From NCBI RefSeq assembly GCF_030269925.1, contig NC_085110.1, positions 2,604,001 to 2,668,000 of the forward strand: a stretch of 64,000 nucleotides of DNA. Reading direction: 5' to 3'. Numbering within the stretch: position 1 is the first letter of the stretch; each line of letters starts with the position of its first letter. A program made the position numbers and the translations under genes. The notes under the pieces were generated by a model. It searched no databases and had not been told where the DNA came from. It worked only from the letters and a program-made list of their open reading frames with translations. Source of the DNA: Bombyx mori (Eukaryota; Arthropoda; Insecta; Lepidoptera; Bombycidae). This document shows, piece by piece, positions 12,626 to 23,073 of this stretch.

Positions 12626-12800
12626 TTCCTACCTAAGCTGATAGCCTTGAGAGGCTATTTCAGCGTAACCTTAACTAGTAGGTGAGCTCTCACGGGGCTC
12701 AAACCGGAGTGATGCTAACACATGATGGGTTAATACGCTCGTCGAGCCCTTCGTCGCAAACGACGGGTTTGACGAGGACAGTGACCGGTGCTTGTGGTAC
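12626..12800 (-). mobile_element. Jockey-like LINE 3' end, diverged
   Basis: Minus-strand copy: TAGCCTTGAGAGGCTATTTC and CTCGTCGAGCCCTTCGTCGC match the end of the 23640 element, including the last codons before the stop. Part of the UTR is deleted. Confidence 0.7.
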
Positions 12801-13991
12801 CTAAAGGCACCGTTAATGTAGGTCTTTGCAGTGTAAATAGAGTGGATCGTGATTGGTGGCCAATAATGTTATAAGTAATTTCGTGAATTTACAAGTCCTT
12901 GATACTGACTATTATTCCACGGTGTTATTCCATCATCGTGAAAAGTGTTTGTATATATTCGGTGTTTATATACTTAGAAAAAATGCTGCTGTAATATTTG
13001 AGTGCCGTTATGCTCGTAGGAGGCCAAAATAGGAATCGTTGGTTTTCCTTGGAGGAGGTCTTCACACTGTCTTGCAAAGAAATAGATATAAAAATCTAAT
13101 AATTAGTTAAATAATACCAACTTTTTTATAAATAATAGATTTAGCTTTCTTGTAAGATTTTTCTCATGCCCTACTTTTATTATTATTATTATTATTTTGT
13201 AAGAAACATTTTTTTATATAGGTAGTCCTATTACAGGATTCCGAGTACCTACACTGTATTAAATCCGCAATACAAACCGTCAATATTCTTTATAATGTAA
13301 CTATCGTGAATATTTTTCGCTCTCTCCATTTTAAGCTTCGTCTTTTCGCATTAAGAGTGTACAATTTCCTAAAATATTCGAAATTGAGTTAATATGCGGA
13401 ATCATTTGGTATCACCAGTATATTTTTCTCATAAATACTGTCAAAAGAGCGTAGTTTAGTTTTAGTTTTTTTTTTTTTAGTTTACCTATATTTCGACTAC
13501 TGTTTGAATTCGGAACGTCAAAGGTGTCAACGAGCGACGTCCGCTATGACGCCTTACCCCTTTCCATTTCCAGCCGTCATGGGCGACACATCTGTTTATT
13601 ATTTCTTATAGTCATTAATTTTAAATTCTTTATTTTGTCACTTATAGATAAATAAAATCAAACTAATAATACAGTCCACTCTTATTCACAAGTAAGTGAT
13701 TCACCGCCGCCCACGGTCACTTTAAAATATCAAATGTCACTTTAAAACACTCTCCTCTAAAATTAGTAAGTTTTGAGATTGTACAGTTTTAATGACGACT
13801 TGTGAATATTTTAAAGCGCCTTGCTTTAATTGCAATAAAATATTTTAATTCACAACATTGTTCACATGCCTTAGAGATTTTTGTACAATCTCTTATTGGT
13901 TCAAATACATAGACGTGTCTTTACTGTTTCAAATAAGATTAGTAAAATCAAGATTAGTGGAGTTTCATAATTATATTACAAAAGAATCTAT

Positions 13992-14125
13992 ATATTAATA
14001 CGTGAAGCAAAAACTTTGTATCCCTTTTTACGAAAATTGCGCGGACGGAGGAGTATGAAATTTTCCACACTTATAGAGAATATAGAGAAGAAGTGCACAA
14101 TGCTAATATTTTTTTTAAATAATGC
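13992..14125 (+). mobile_element. Helitron-like 5' end or other lepidopteran repeat, partial
   Basis: Starts TCTATATATTAATACGTGAA and continues with AATTGCGCGGACGGAGGAGT, a sequence I associate with lepidopteran dispersed elements. No 3' end seen. Confidence 0.4.
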
Positions 14126-14687
14126 ATAAAAGATTCATTAAATCAATAAAGAAAACATTACACACACTACATACCATGTATTTGACGCACACACGTATTC
14201 ATACTATTTATTGTCAAACTTTTGTTCTTGACGTCTGTTGTCAAATTGAGAATAGATTAAATATTGTTTGTCTTTGTTAATATTTTTATAGTGCAGTGTA
14301 GTCATGGTGAAATTTGTGATTATAGAAGTATAAAATACAATGATAATAGTGTACAAACTTACAATTCCAATTAATTATAGTCGAATTTCGACTACTGCGG
14401 GGCCATTAGTATTGTATAATACGACAGTATATAATGTTCTCAAGTTACTGTATAAACGAATGGTTTTATAGCATTTTGGTAATTAAGCTTCTTGTCGTGA
14501 ATCTCCTTGGAAATAATCGTAGCTTGGACCGAGCTTGCAACAGTGCCAAGCGTTGAATATGTAAGCGATACATCCAGTGCACAATTTAATCTTGTTCTAT
14601 TTCTACAACTGTTATTCACACAGCCTTGTAATTTTGATTAATTAATCAGTCGTTAGAATTATTATTTATGGCTTATATGATTGCATA

Positions 14688-14803
14688 CTTTTTTTGTTGC
14701 CCTTGTAGGCAGACGAGCATACGGCCCACCTGATGGTGAGTGGTTACCGTCGCCCATGGACTTCAGCAATGCCAGGGGCAGAGCCAAGCCGCTGCCTACC
14801 GCT
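14688..14803 (-). mobile_element. LINE 3'-tail fragment (BMC1-like family)
   Basis: T-rich start, then the same roughly 100-nt sequence as in the 16418 insertion, almost identical (GCAGACGAGCATACGGCCCA present in both). Minus orientation, severely 5' truncated, no coding part. Confidence 0.8.
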
Positions 14804-14827
14804 AAATTAACGTTAGTAGACACAACA

Positions 14828-14965
14828 TAGTCTTCGTAACGTGGGCAGACAATCAATGAGGTGGACTGAAGACTTGATCAAAATGGCTAGTAAGGACTGG
14901 ACGCAGAAGGCAAGAGATCGAAGAGATTGGAGTGCATGTGACCTACACTTAGACTTGAAAGAATA
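14828..14965 (+). pseudogene. RTE-like LINE C-terminal remnant
   Basis: GRQSMRWTEDLIKMASKDW and QKARDRRDWSACD match the end of the same protein type as 27026-27431. The rest of the open frame to 15038 runs into a Helitron. Confidence 0.6.
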
Positions 14966-15030
14966 TGGGTTGAAGAAGAGAGACACAAAAGACGAAGCGC
15001 AACTATATTTTAATTATCATTTATATGTGA

Positions 15031-15319
15031 CTCGCTGACCCGGCAGACTTCGTAGTGCCTCAATCGATTAATAAAAGACTAAAATTTTGTATAAAATAAA
15101 CTTAAAACAAATAAAAGGAATCCGTCCGACGGGGGACACATCAAAGGAAAAACAAATTTGTTCGTTTTATTTGATTCCGAGTATTTTCATATTTATTTAC
15201 CTCTTAAACCTTCTCTGGACTTCCACAAATAATTCAAGACCTAAATTAGCCAAATCGGTCCAGCCGTTCTCGAGTTTTAGCGAGACTAACGAACAGCAAT
15301 TCATTTTCATATATATAGA
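15031..15319 (-). mobile_element. Non-autonomous Helitron, second family
   Basis: Minus-strand copy of the 27782 element. 5' end TCTATATATATGAAAATG; the 3' CTAG is mutated to CGAG. Shares the block ending in ACTACGAAGTCTGCCGGGTC. Confidence 0.75.
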
Positions 15320-16021
15320 CTGTATCTCCAGCTTTTATTTTCTCTGTTGCCAATTTATATCAATTGGCTGTTATAAAAAGATCTGAGTAAAAGGTGTAGC
15401 CACTTCGAGCAAATGTTATTGATTTTATCAGTTATCTTAATTAACATTATCAACTGAGATTAAATTCATAATGGTTGCCTGGAAAGCCCAATTACAAGAC
15501 GGAAACATATCTGAACTGATGCCATTGTGTTTGTTGCTATGCCGTTTAAATTGTTTCTTAACAGCCTCTTGTTTATGAAAAGATACACTTAAAAAAAGCA
15601 GTTTCGCATCGTATTTTGTAGCGTAGAGTGCATAAATTTTGCGATTGGATTTTTATTTATTTATTTTTTATTTATTTAATTTACTTCAGATTTTGCATCC
15701 ATATTACACTTCATTACACTGCATTAACATTTCATTTATACTAGAATTAAATAAAAATAATAACTACAATCTCGACTAAAACAAAAACAATAATAATAAT
15801 AATAAAAACAAAAAAATCAAATAATAATAATAATAATAAAAACCATGGAAACCGTCTACAACAACAGACGTGTCAAAAATTGCAAAATTAAAATTTATTT
15901 AATTTTACCTAAATTTTTACAAATATTTACAGAAAAAATACAAATAATTAAATTTTAAAAATGATAAAAACAAAAAGAGAAAGTGTAAAGTTGGATGCAA
16001 AAATGAAAATAAAGAATTTAA

Positions 16022-16417
16022 AGAAAACTGCAATGTGACACGTCCATGTCGACGACAACTGCATTAAGGAAAAACCCAAGTCGACAGTGTAGACAGGTGA
16101 CCTGTGGCGCACAAAGAACATCACCATGTATTCCGTCGTGTTCGTCGGATGGCTCTCCAAGTCCGACGAGAATTGAAAGTTTATCCAGCGACGAAACACA
16201 GCCGTCCCCTGCGCCGCCAAGACCTGTGCGCCGGGGCCGCCCACCATTGGCACGCTTGGGATCAACGAGGCGAAATGCCCCGTCTACGGTCCCCGCTACC
16301 AGTGGTGTAGTGCGCTCTCGCATGCGTTGGAACGAAAATATAAATATGAATGTCATGCGAGCGTACTATGAGGCTACGGAGGGAGAAACCAACCTTTCTG
16401 CGTATCGCTCAAAAATG

Positions 16418-16448
<31 letters not shown>

Positions 16449-16459
16449 TGCCCTTGTAG
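16022..16459 (+). pseudogene. N-terminal part of the R4/Dong-type retrotransposon ORF, cut by an insertion
   Basis: The frame is open from 16022 (after TAA at 16019) with a plausible Met at 16046. It encodes a Ser/Pro/Arg-rich N-terminus with an AT-hook-like RRGRPP, then a MRWNENINMNVMRAYYEAT segment of the kind seen near the N-terminus of R2/R4-group elements, where it helps bind DNA. After codon ATG (16415-16417) the frame runs into a T tract belonging to an inserted LINE tail. The same protein resumes in another frame at 16546; the 128-nt gap is 2 mod 3, which accounts for the shift. It is therefore the broken first part of the element and not a separate gene. Confidence 0.75.
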
Positions 16460-16545
16460 GCAGACGAGCATACGGCCCACCTGATGGTGAGTGGTTACCG
16501 TCGCCCATGGACTTCAGCAATGCCAGGGGCAGAGCCAAGCCGCTG
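16418..16545 (-). mobile_element. LINE 3'-tail insertion (BMC1-like family) inside the R4/Dong ORF
   Basis: Poly-T followed by the family sequence that also occurs at 14688, 30756, 45555 and 63893, in minus orientation (poly-A tail on the minus strand). The putative target duplication is TGTTTT (16416-16421 and 16544-16549). The net gain of 128 nt explains the frame change in the host element. Only the last ~100 nt of the LINE are present. I recall this sequence as a very common Bombyx LINE 3' end; the BMC1 label is not verified. Confidence 0.85.
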
Positions 16546-19500
16546 TTTTCTGTGTTTCAGACATTGTGCCCGACCGTGAATGTTTCGACACAACGACTGT
16601 CAGATCAGGTGAGGGCTATCCAGCGGCTTAGGCTGTTGGACCAGTCTCTTCTTGATCGACTACGCTACGAAGCGCTACCTGTTCCCATCGAACCACAAGA
16701 AAACCAAGTGGTAACTGACACCGTCGCCCCAATAATACAACACGATGAGGAAATTCAAGAACAGGTTTGTGCAAGTAACCAGGACTATGAGCGTTTGAGT
16801 AGTGCTTTGGAGGATTCTATTCAAGAATATAGGTTAGTCTCCGCCTGCTCTAGACCACGATTACCACGTTTGCCTATGCATAGACGTAATGTTTCGCTTG
16901 TAGGGGCCCTGGACTCTATTCTAAAACCCTATTTAGAATCAAGTACAGATCTAATTGATACGCACTCACTTCTATACTGCGGTGCGGTAGCGGTTTGTCG
17001 TGTAGCTGAGGTTAAGTCTCCAAACTTAACCCAGACAGCCTATCGACCCCCTACTAAACCACAATGGCAGTGCAGAATTGAGAAGCGAATTGATAGGGCC
17101 AGGATTCTTATAGCAAAGCTTATGTGCTTCCAGAAAGGAAATACTCGTCCACGGGTTATGTGTTTCGTCGATCAGGCCTTTGCCGGAACTGGAATAAGCT
17201 CAAACGAATACATGACCTGTATTATTGAGCGCATAGACTTCTGGAAGCAAAAAGTTTATGCTTGGGCAAGCCGTATTCGTCGGTATCGTCTAAGATCTGA
17301 GCGATACCATTTGAATAGAGTTTTCCAAAGAGGTCAAAGAAGTGTATACAGAAACTGGGAGTCGTCTCAATCCCAAGTGACCGATGAGCCATACAATGTC
17401 AACGAAGAGGACATGTCAACATTTTGGAATAATATTTGGTCGATACCCATTGGTCACTCTGAAGGGGAATGGATACAAACTGTCAGGCGGGAATGTGAAT
17501 CGTATAAAGAGATGGATTCAATAACAATTTCCGCCGTTGATGTTTCTCATGCAGTACGTTCGATGCCAAATTGGAAAAGTCCGGGACCGGACGGACTGCA
17601 CAGTTACTGGATCAAGTGGATCCGAAGTTCACATGAACGCCTGGCAGCTCAATTCCAACAGGCCCTTGAGTTGGGATCACTCCCAGATTTCATGACATCT
17701 GGTATCACTTATTTGATTTATAAATCTGGCAATACCTCGGATCCCAAGAATTACAGACCAATTACATGCTTACCTACTATCTATAAGCTACTTACATCCA
17801 TTTTGAGAATCAAAATTCAAAATCACATTTTTAATAATAACATTTTATCACCTAATCAGAATGGATGTAAGGCAGGGTCTCGAGGTACAAAAGATTTGCT
17901 ACTCATTGACATGACCATTACTCAACAAGTTCGGCGGAGTAAGAGGAACGTTCATATGGCTTGGATTGATTATAAGAAAGCGTATGACTCTGTGCCTCAT
18001 ACATGGCTAATGAGAGTTTTAGAGCTATATAAAATAAATCCCATACTATGCTCCTTTCTTAGCTCATGCATGGGTCAATGGTCTACGTTTCTTAGTCAAC
18101 CAGGTCAGATGACTTCTTCTGCTGCCCCGAATTTAATAAGGATTAAGCGGGGTATCTTTCAGGGCGACAGTCTGAGTCCTTTGTGGTTTTGTTTGGCGCT
18201 TAATCCTTTAAGTACATTACTTAAAGATTCAACGCTAGGCTACCGACTTCGCAGAGGAGCTGAGGCTATATCACATCTCTTGTTCATGGATGATCTCAAA
18301 TTATTTGCTACCAAAAAACCAGACTTAATGAGTTTACTTAAAATAACCGACAATTTTAGTAAAGCCATTGGGATGGAATTTGGTGTTGATAAATGTGCGT
18401 TCATAGATGTACAGAGAGGTAAAGTTGTAAGCTCAGATTGCTTACTACTTAACCATAGTGTGGTCCTCAAGTCTCTTTGTGAATCGGAAACTTACAAGTA
18501 CCTTGGTATGTTTGAAGTGCTGAATATTGTTGACGCAGATATGAAACAATCGTTTAGAGATCGGTTTTTTGGTCGTCTTATAAAGGTCTTAAAAAGCCAT
18601 TTATCAGGCGGAAACAAAATCCGAGCGTTTAATGGTTGGGTCATGCCTATGTTAACATATTCCTTTGGCATACTAAGGTGGACGCAATCAGAGCTGGACG
18701 TACTGGACAGAAAAGTCAGACGATTGTTAACGGCATACAGAATGCATCATCCACGTTCGTCTGTAATGAGGTTGTATATTCCTCGGAAATGTGGGGGTCG
18801 TGGTATTTTGAATGCCAAGGATCTACATAACCGAGAGATATACAACCTTAGGGAATATTTCCTTAAGATGAACGTGAATATGTATCGGGATGTCGTTGCA
18901 GTCGATAAGGGGCTAACTCCGCTATCCTTAGCTAACGGGAATTGGAAGAGGCTGAAGGTAGAGAGTATTTCAGATCGCATAACTGTATGGAGGAGCAAGG
19001 AGTTACACGGTAGGTTCTACCGGGCTCTCACAGGGCCTGATGTAGACCAATTAGCTTCCGTAGCCTGGTTACGATTCAGTAACCTCTTTGGGGAAACTGA
19101 AGGTTTTATCTTTGCAATTATGGACGAAGTTATCATGACGAACAACTACCGGAAATATATACTAAAGGATGGGACGGTCGACATTTGTCGGGCATGCCAC
19201 CGTCCGGGAGAGTCTATTAGACATATTGTTTCTGGCTGTTCTCGGTTTGCTAACGGCGAGTACTTGCATAGACATAACCAAGTGGCTAGGATTATCCATC
19301 AACAACTTGCTCTGAAATATGGTTTTCTTGATTCTGCTGTACCTTATTACCAATACCAACCTCAACCAGTTCTTGATAATGGTCATGTTACGCTCTACTG
19401 GGACCGATCTATTATCACGGATAGGTATATTGTTGCCAATAAACCTGATATTGTGATAATAGATCGATCTGCGCGTCGAGCAGTGTTGGTTGATGTCACC

Positions 19501-19767
19501 ATTCCTCATGACGAGAACCTCGTGAAGGCAGAAAAGGACAAATTAATAAAATATTTAGACCTGGCCCACGAGACTACCGCCATGTGGCATGTTGATTCAA
19601 CCATCATTGTTCCAATAGTTGTATCGGTACACGGCTTGATAGCGAAAAGTTTCGATCAACATCTTAAGAAACTTTCGTTATCCAGCTGGGTTAAGGGCCT
19701 AATACAGAAAGCAGTTATCCTTGATACTGCACGCATTGTGAGGAGGTTTCTCACTCTGGAGTCCTAA
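16507..19767 (+). CDS. R4/Dong-type non-LTR retrotransposon ORF: reverse transcriptase, zinc knuckle, restriction-like endonuclease
   Basis: 1086 codons without a stop; the first 13 come from the inserted LINE tail and true element sequence begins at 16546. RT domain: PNWKSPGPDG near residue 355, YRPITCLPT, IDYKKAYDS (Asp near 488), GIFQGDSLSP, and the catalytic FMDD at about 593-596. The C-terminal knuckle is C-x2-C-x8-H-x4-C (894-911), followed by a restriction-like endonuclease signature: KPD at 979-981, then Asp 14 residues on, and a downstream Lys. RT plus CCHC plus C-terminal endonuclease in one ORF is the layout of R2/R4-group elements. The YRPITCLPT and xMDDLKLFA forms and the TAA-rich flanks point to the R4 clade, which includes Bombyx Dong. 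The enzyme would nick target DNA and copy its RNA in place. All catalytic motifs are intact; only the N-terminus is damaged. Clade placement is from motifs, not alignment. Confidence 0.93.
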   Translation: MDFSNARGRAKPLFSVFQTLCPTVNVSTQRLSDQVRAIQRLRLLDQSLLDRLRYEALPVPIEPQENQVVTDTVAPIIQHDEEIQEQVCASNQDYERLSSALEDSIQEYRLVSACSRPRLPRLPMHRRNVSLVGALDSILKPYLESSTDLIDTHSLLYCGAVAVCRVAEVKSPNLTQTAYRPPTKPQWQCRIEKRIDRARILIAKLMCFQKGNTRPRVMCFVDQAFAGTGISSNEYMTCIIERIDFWKQKVYAWASRIRRYRLRSERYHLNRVFQRGQRSVYRNWESSQSQVTDEPYNVNEEDMSTFWNNIWSIPIGHSEGEWIQTVRRECESYKEMDSITISAVDVSHAVRSMPNWKSPGPDGLHSYWIKWIRSSHERLAAQFQQALELGSLPDFMTSGITYLIYKSGNTSDPKNYRPITCLPTIYKLLTSILRIKIQNHIFNNNILSPNQNGCKAGSRGTKDLLLIDMTITQQVRRSKRNVHMAWIDYKKAYDSVPHTWLMRVLELYKINPILCSFLSSCMGQWSTFLSQPGQMTSSAAPNLIRIKRGIFQGDSLSPLWFCLALNPLSTLLKDSTLGYRLRRGAEAISHLLFMDDLKLFATKKPDLMSLLKITDNFSKAIGMEFGVDKCAFIDVQRGKVVSSDCLLLNHSVVLKSLCESETYKYLGMFEVLNIVDADMKQSFRDRFFGRLIKVLKSHLSGGNKIRAFNGWVMPMLTYSFGILRWTQSELDVLDRKVRRLLTAYRMHHPRSSVMRLYIPRKCGGRGILNAKDLHNREIYNLREYFLKMNVNMYRDVVAVDKGLTPLSLANGNWKRLKVESISDRITVWRSKELHGRFYRALTGPDVDQLASVAWLRFSNLFGETEGFIFAIMDEVIMTNNYRKYILKDGTVDICRACHRPGESIRHIVSGCSRFANGEYLHRHNQVARIIHQQLALKYGFLDSAVPYYQYQPQPVLDNGHVTLYWDRSIITDRYIVANKPDIVIIDRSARRAVLVDVTIPHDENLVKAEKDKLIKYLDLAHETTAMWHVDSTIIVPIVVSVHGLIAKSFDQHLKKLSLSSWVKGLIQKAVILDTARIVRRFLTLES

Positions 19768-19929
19768 CCACTGGTGGCTTGTGTCGTAGACACCGCCATC
19801 AGCGGCAATCTATTTTTATATAGTGTTTTTTAAAAATTGTATTTTTAATATATTTTTTAAAAAATATTATGTAATTAATAAGATTTTAAATAAATATAAA
19901 TAAATAATAATAAAACAAAAACTCAAAAT

Positions 19930-20860
19930 TAACATGAAAACTACCTTAACCTAAAGGCTGGTTTGGATCCAGAGTGCTCAAAATGCACACGTGTACAGTG
20001 TTGCATTATTGGGCAGTCCAGATCCATCCGTGAGGCGAACAGCCGTAGGTAGCGGTTGCGACTGACCCGCACACGGCGAATTAGGGAAGCAATTCGCTTA
20101 CGAGTGATTGGAATTTGATTACTTAAGATGAATTGGAATACGCTACTTAAGATGCCATACATTTGTAAAATATACTCCGTAAATAGCATCTTATCCTCAG
20201 AAAATATAAATATAGAAAAAATTAATAATAAAAAAGGTGTGCAATTCACACGTGGCAGAAGTGAAATCTTCAAAAATTTTGGCTTCAAGACGAATATGAA
20301 ATTTCGGGAAGAAGTTAATTGTAGATGTTAGTAGTAATGATCAAAGTGATACAAAGTTTGATAATTATTTTACATTTTATTCGTAGCACAGAGCACAAAG
20401 AGAACCACGAATATTACGAAAAACACGGTATAATGCTACCTATCTCATTTTCTCCCACGTTAAATGTTATGAATTTATACGTCTGTCTCTTTTTACTGTC
20501 GCTTTCTCGTTTCACCCAATCATTGATGATGAATCTCGTGATTGTTCGTTACGGTGTAACAAATCGTCTGTGTAACGAGAACACACGAGACGTTAAAAGT
20601 TCATACCTGCAGTGGACACAGCTTCTGAAATATTGAAGCGGCCCGGATAAAACCTCTAATTAAGTATTAAATTCTAGTTGGAACCGGCTGGAATCGGTTC
20701 GCGGCGGTTAATTGCGGTAAAGCGAGTTTTTGTATGCTGATGGTAGTTTGGGCACTTCGTTTTGGGGAATTTACTACAAAGTTGAACTTATTATAGGTAG
20801 AGAAAGATCCACATCTGGCTGGTGTTTTTGTTCGGTACACCGGCACACAAATTTTGTAAT
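19930..20860. other. Unassigned; protein-like minus-strand frame 19941-20288
   Basis: The minus-strand frame includes RKRIASLIRRVRVSRNRYL and MDLDCPIMQHCTRVHF, which read like real protein in a GC-richer patch (19970-20120). It may be an unrecognised gene or transposon end next to the R4/Dong insertion. 20325-20640 holds another GC-mixed patch without clear coding. Confidence 0.3.
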
Positions 20861-21295
20861 TTTTTTTAATGGCTTAGATTGATGGACGAGTTCACAGCCC
20901 ACCTGGTGTTAAGTGGAGCCCATAGACATCTACAAAGTAAATAAGCCACCCACCTCGAGATATAAGTTCTAAGGTCTCAAGTATAGTTACAACGGCTGCC
21001 CCCACCCTTCAAACTGAAACGCATTACTGCTTCACGGCAGAAATAAGCAGGGTGGTGGTACCTACCCGCGCGGACTCACAAGAGGTCCTACCACCGGTAA
21101 TTACGCAAATGATAATTTTGCGTGTTTGATTTTTATTACACGATGTTATTCCTTCAACGTGGAAGTCAATCGTGAACATTTGTTGAGTACGTATTTCATT
21201 AGAAAAATTGGTACCCGCCTGCGGGATTCGAACACCGGTGCATCGCTCAACACGTATGCATCGGACGTCTTATCCTTTAGGCCACGACGACTTAA
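20861..21295 (-). mobile_element. Bm1-like SINE, full length
   Basis: T tract, body, and tRNA-like head ending GGCCACGACGACTTA at about 21295. A small internal loss removes part of the GTGGTTACTGGAG segment. Confidence 0.83.
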
Positions 21296-21779
21296 ATTTA
21301 TGTACATTATACGATCTCATTTAAAACATTCTTTGCTACCGCTATTATAATAAGCAAATACAAATGTAATACTGGTTTCGTTAAAAATAGACCCAATCTA
21401 AGTAGGGGCAGCCTCTCACTGTGATATTTTCTTCGGTTTTCGGGGGGCGTGAGTACTTTTACGATTTAATCTCACGTTTTTCTCGCGTTTGCTGACGATA
21501 AGGTGTCATGTGAGCCCGCACGGGTAGGTTATTTCTGCCGTGAAGCCCTAATGCGTTGCGGTTTGAAGGCTGAGGCGGCCGTCGTACTGTAAGACTGCGA
21601 CTTAGAACTATAGCTCATATACTATAGCACTATAACCTCAAGGTTCTTCTTCTCCATCGTTTCCTCATAGCTGAGGATCGCGACCGCATGTTACTTTCCT
21701 CCACAGTACTCGATTATTGGTGGCATGGACCGCATGGTATAGACTACCACCAACCGCTTCTTTTACCGCATCTAACCAT

Positions 21780-22405
21780 CTAGCTGGTGTTGTAGTAGGT
21801 CTCACGTTGTAGTAGACCTCGCGTTGTAGTAGGTCTCACTTTGTAGTGGGTCTCGCGTTGTAGTAGGTCTCGCGTTTTAGTAGGTCTCGCGTTGTAGTAG
21901 GTCTCGCGTAGTAGTAGGTCTCGCGTTGTAGTAGGTCTCGCGTTGTAGTAGGTTTCGCGCTCTAGTAGGTCTCGCGTTGTAGTAGGTCTCGCGTTGTAGT
22001 AGGTCTCGCGTTGTAGTGGGTCTCGCGTTGTAGTAGGTCTCGCGTTGTAGTGGGTCTCGCGTTGTAGTAGGTCTCGCGTTGTAGTAGGTCTCGCGTTGTA
22101 GTAGGTCTCGCGTTGTAGTGGGTCTCGCGTTGTAGTAGGTCTCGCGTTGTAGTGGGTCTCGCGTTGTAGTAGGTCTCGCGTTGTAGTAGGTCTCGCGTTG
22201 TAGTAGGTCTCGCGTTGTAGTAGGCTTCGCGTTGTAGTAGGTCTCGCGTTGTGTCAAGCGTGATGTTTTCTAGTCTATAGCCTTCCTCAATAAATGAGTT
22301 ACATATTTGACTTTGAAAGATTTTTTCAAATCGGATCAGTAGTTCCTGAGATTAGCGCGTTCAAACAAACAAACAAACTCTTCAGCTTAATAATATTAGT
22401 ATAGA
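21780..22405 (-). mobile_element. Helitron-like 5' end carrying a 17-bp minisatellite
   Basis: On the minus strand a Helitron-like start TCTATACTAATATTATTAAG lies at 22405. It is followed by GAGTTTGTTTGTTTG and about 150 bp of unique sequence, then directly by the minisatellite 22252-21789. No 3' end was recognised, so the extent on the low-coordinate side is unknown. Confidence 0.5.
21789..22252. repeat. 17-bp minisatellite, about 27 units
   Basis: Head-to-tail units of GTAGTAGGTCTCGCGTT, mostly 0-2 substitutions per unit (AGG/GGG and CGCG/CACG variants). Because 17 is not a multiple of 3, all frames repeat every 51 bp, which produces a 126-codon open frame on the minus strand without real coding. 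No spacers. Confidence 0.97.
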
Positions 22406-22689
22406 TGGACTGTAATGTCGATAGCGTTAAAACTGTGTTACTGCGATTAATAATATTATGAGTCACTGTCAAAAGACACTTTGTTGGCTGTTTCATCATA
22501 AATGAACGTAATGATATGCCACATCCGTTTGTTAGAGGATGATTGTAGGATTATAGTCGTTTCGTAAAATGCCTAGATCATATTTATTTATTTTAATGTT
22601 TCTACGAAAACATAAATATCAGTTATTAATAACTCAAAAACAACTCTGGTTTTCAAGTACGGGAATCTATTTAAATTGTAATTGTTATC

Positions 22690-23073
22690 TATACTTCTAT
22701 TCTAATATTATAAAGAGGAAAGATTTGTTTGTTTGTTTGTATTGAATAGGCTCCGAAATAGGATCCACTAGGGATCCCTACTAAAACACCAATAATGTAA
22801 TCCAAGGTGTAAAAAGGTGTAAAACTTTTTTTTTTATGATTGAAAGAGTACTGGTGGCCTGAAGGCCTTTCCAGTTTCACCAGGACAGGTGGGCGAGCAA
22901 AGGCTCAGCCAAGAGGGGTGGGATTTGCTAACAACTGCCCGAGCGCCTCCGAAGGAGACCTAACAACTCAAAAGCAATTGCTTCGCGAATATAATATTAA
23001 TAATAATAAAAATAGAAAACATCGTCAAATATCGTTGAAAATTTTGTTAAAGATCCGAGCGGAGCCGGAGCGA
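22690..23073 (+). mobile_element. Probable Helitron with a nested repeat
   Basis: Starts A|TCTATACTTCTATTCTAA with the TTTGTTTGTTTGT motif common to these elements and may end at GAGCGAGTGGCTAA|T. A separate repeat (about 22827-22990, starting with a T run and containing CACCAGGACAGGTGGGCGAG) sits inside. Confidence 0.5.
22827..22990 (-). repeat. Unnamed dispersed repeat (CACCAGGACAGGTGGGCGAG family)
   Basis: T tract, then CCAGTTTCACCAGGACAGGT and GGCTCAGCCAAGAGGGGTGG. A shorter copy lies at 27550-27632, also after a T tract, so this looks like the 3' end of a retroposon in minus orientation. Family not recognised. Confidence 0.6.

Larger units (their letters stand above)
11530..14687. other. 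Mostly unassigned DNA
   Basis: Apart from the jockey-like piece at 12626-12800 and a repeat start at 13992, I see no element or exon. An (ATT)n run lies at 13178-13198. Confidence 0.45.
15790..19920 (+). mobile_element. R4/Dong-like non-LTR retrotransposon, nearly full length, in TAA repeats
   Basis: AAT/TAA repeats with A-rich spacers fill about 15790-15841 ahead of the element; its unique 5' sequence starts near 15840. The 3' UTR after the stop (19767) ends in a TAAA/TAA-rich tail at about 19885-19912. The string AAAACAAAAAC occurs on both sides (about 15779 and 19913) and may be a target duplication, though low complexity makes this weak. Dong elements are known to insert in TAA repeats, which fits. 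Exact ends are uncertain by tens of bases. Confidence 0.8.

Noticed and set aside
16046..16459. Independent AT-hook gene
   Set aside because: Motif order, codon continuity and the 128-nt insertion show it is the N-terminus of the R4/Dong ORF.
18240..18470. Antisense frames within the reverse transcriptase
   Set aside because: Shadows of the strongly supported plus-strand ORF.
21789..22252. CRISPR-like array
   Set aside because: Units of 17 bp are directly adjacent without spacers; it is a minisatellite in a eukaryotic genome.
21877..22257. 126-codon minus-strand repetitive protein
   Set aside because: The frame exists only because the 17-bp unit lacks stops in that reading; no other coding support.
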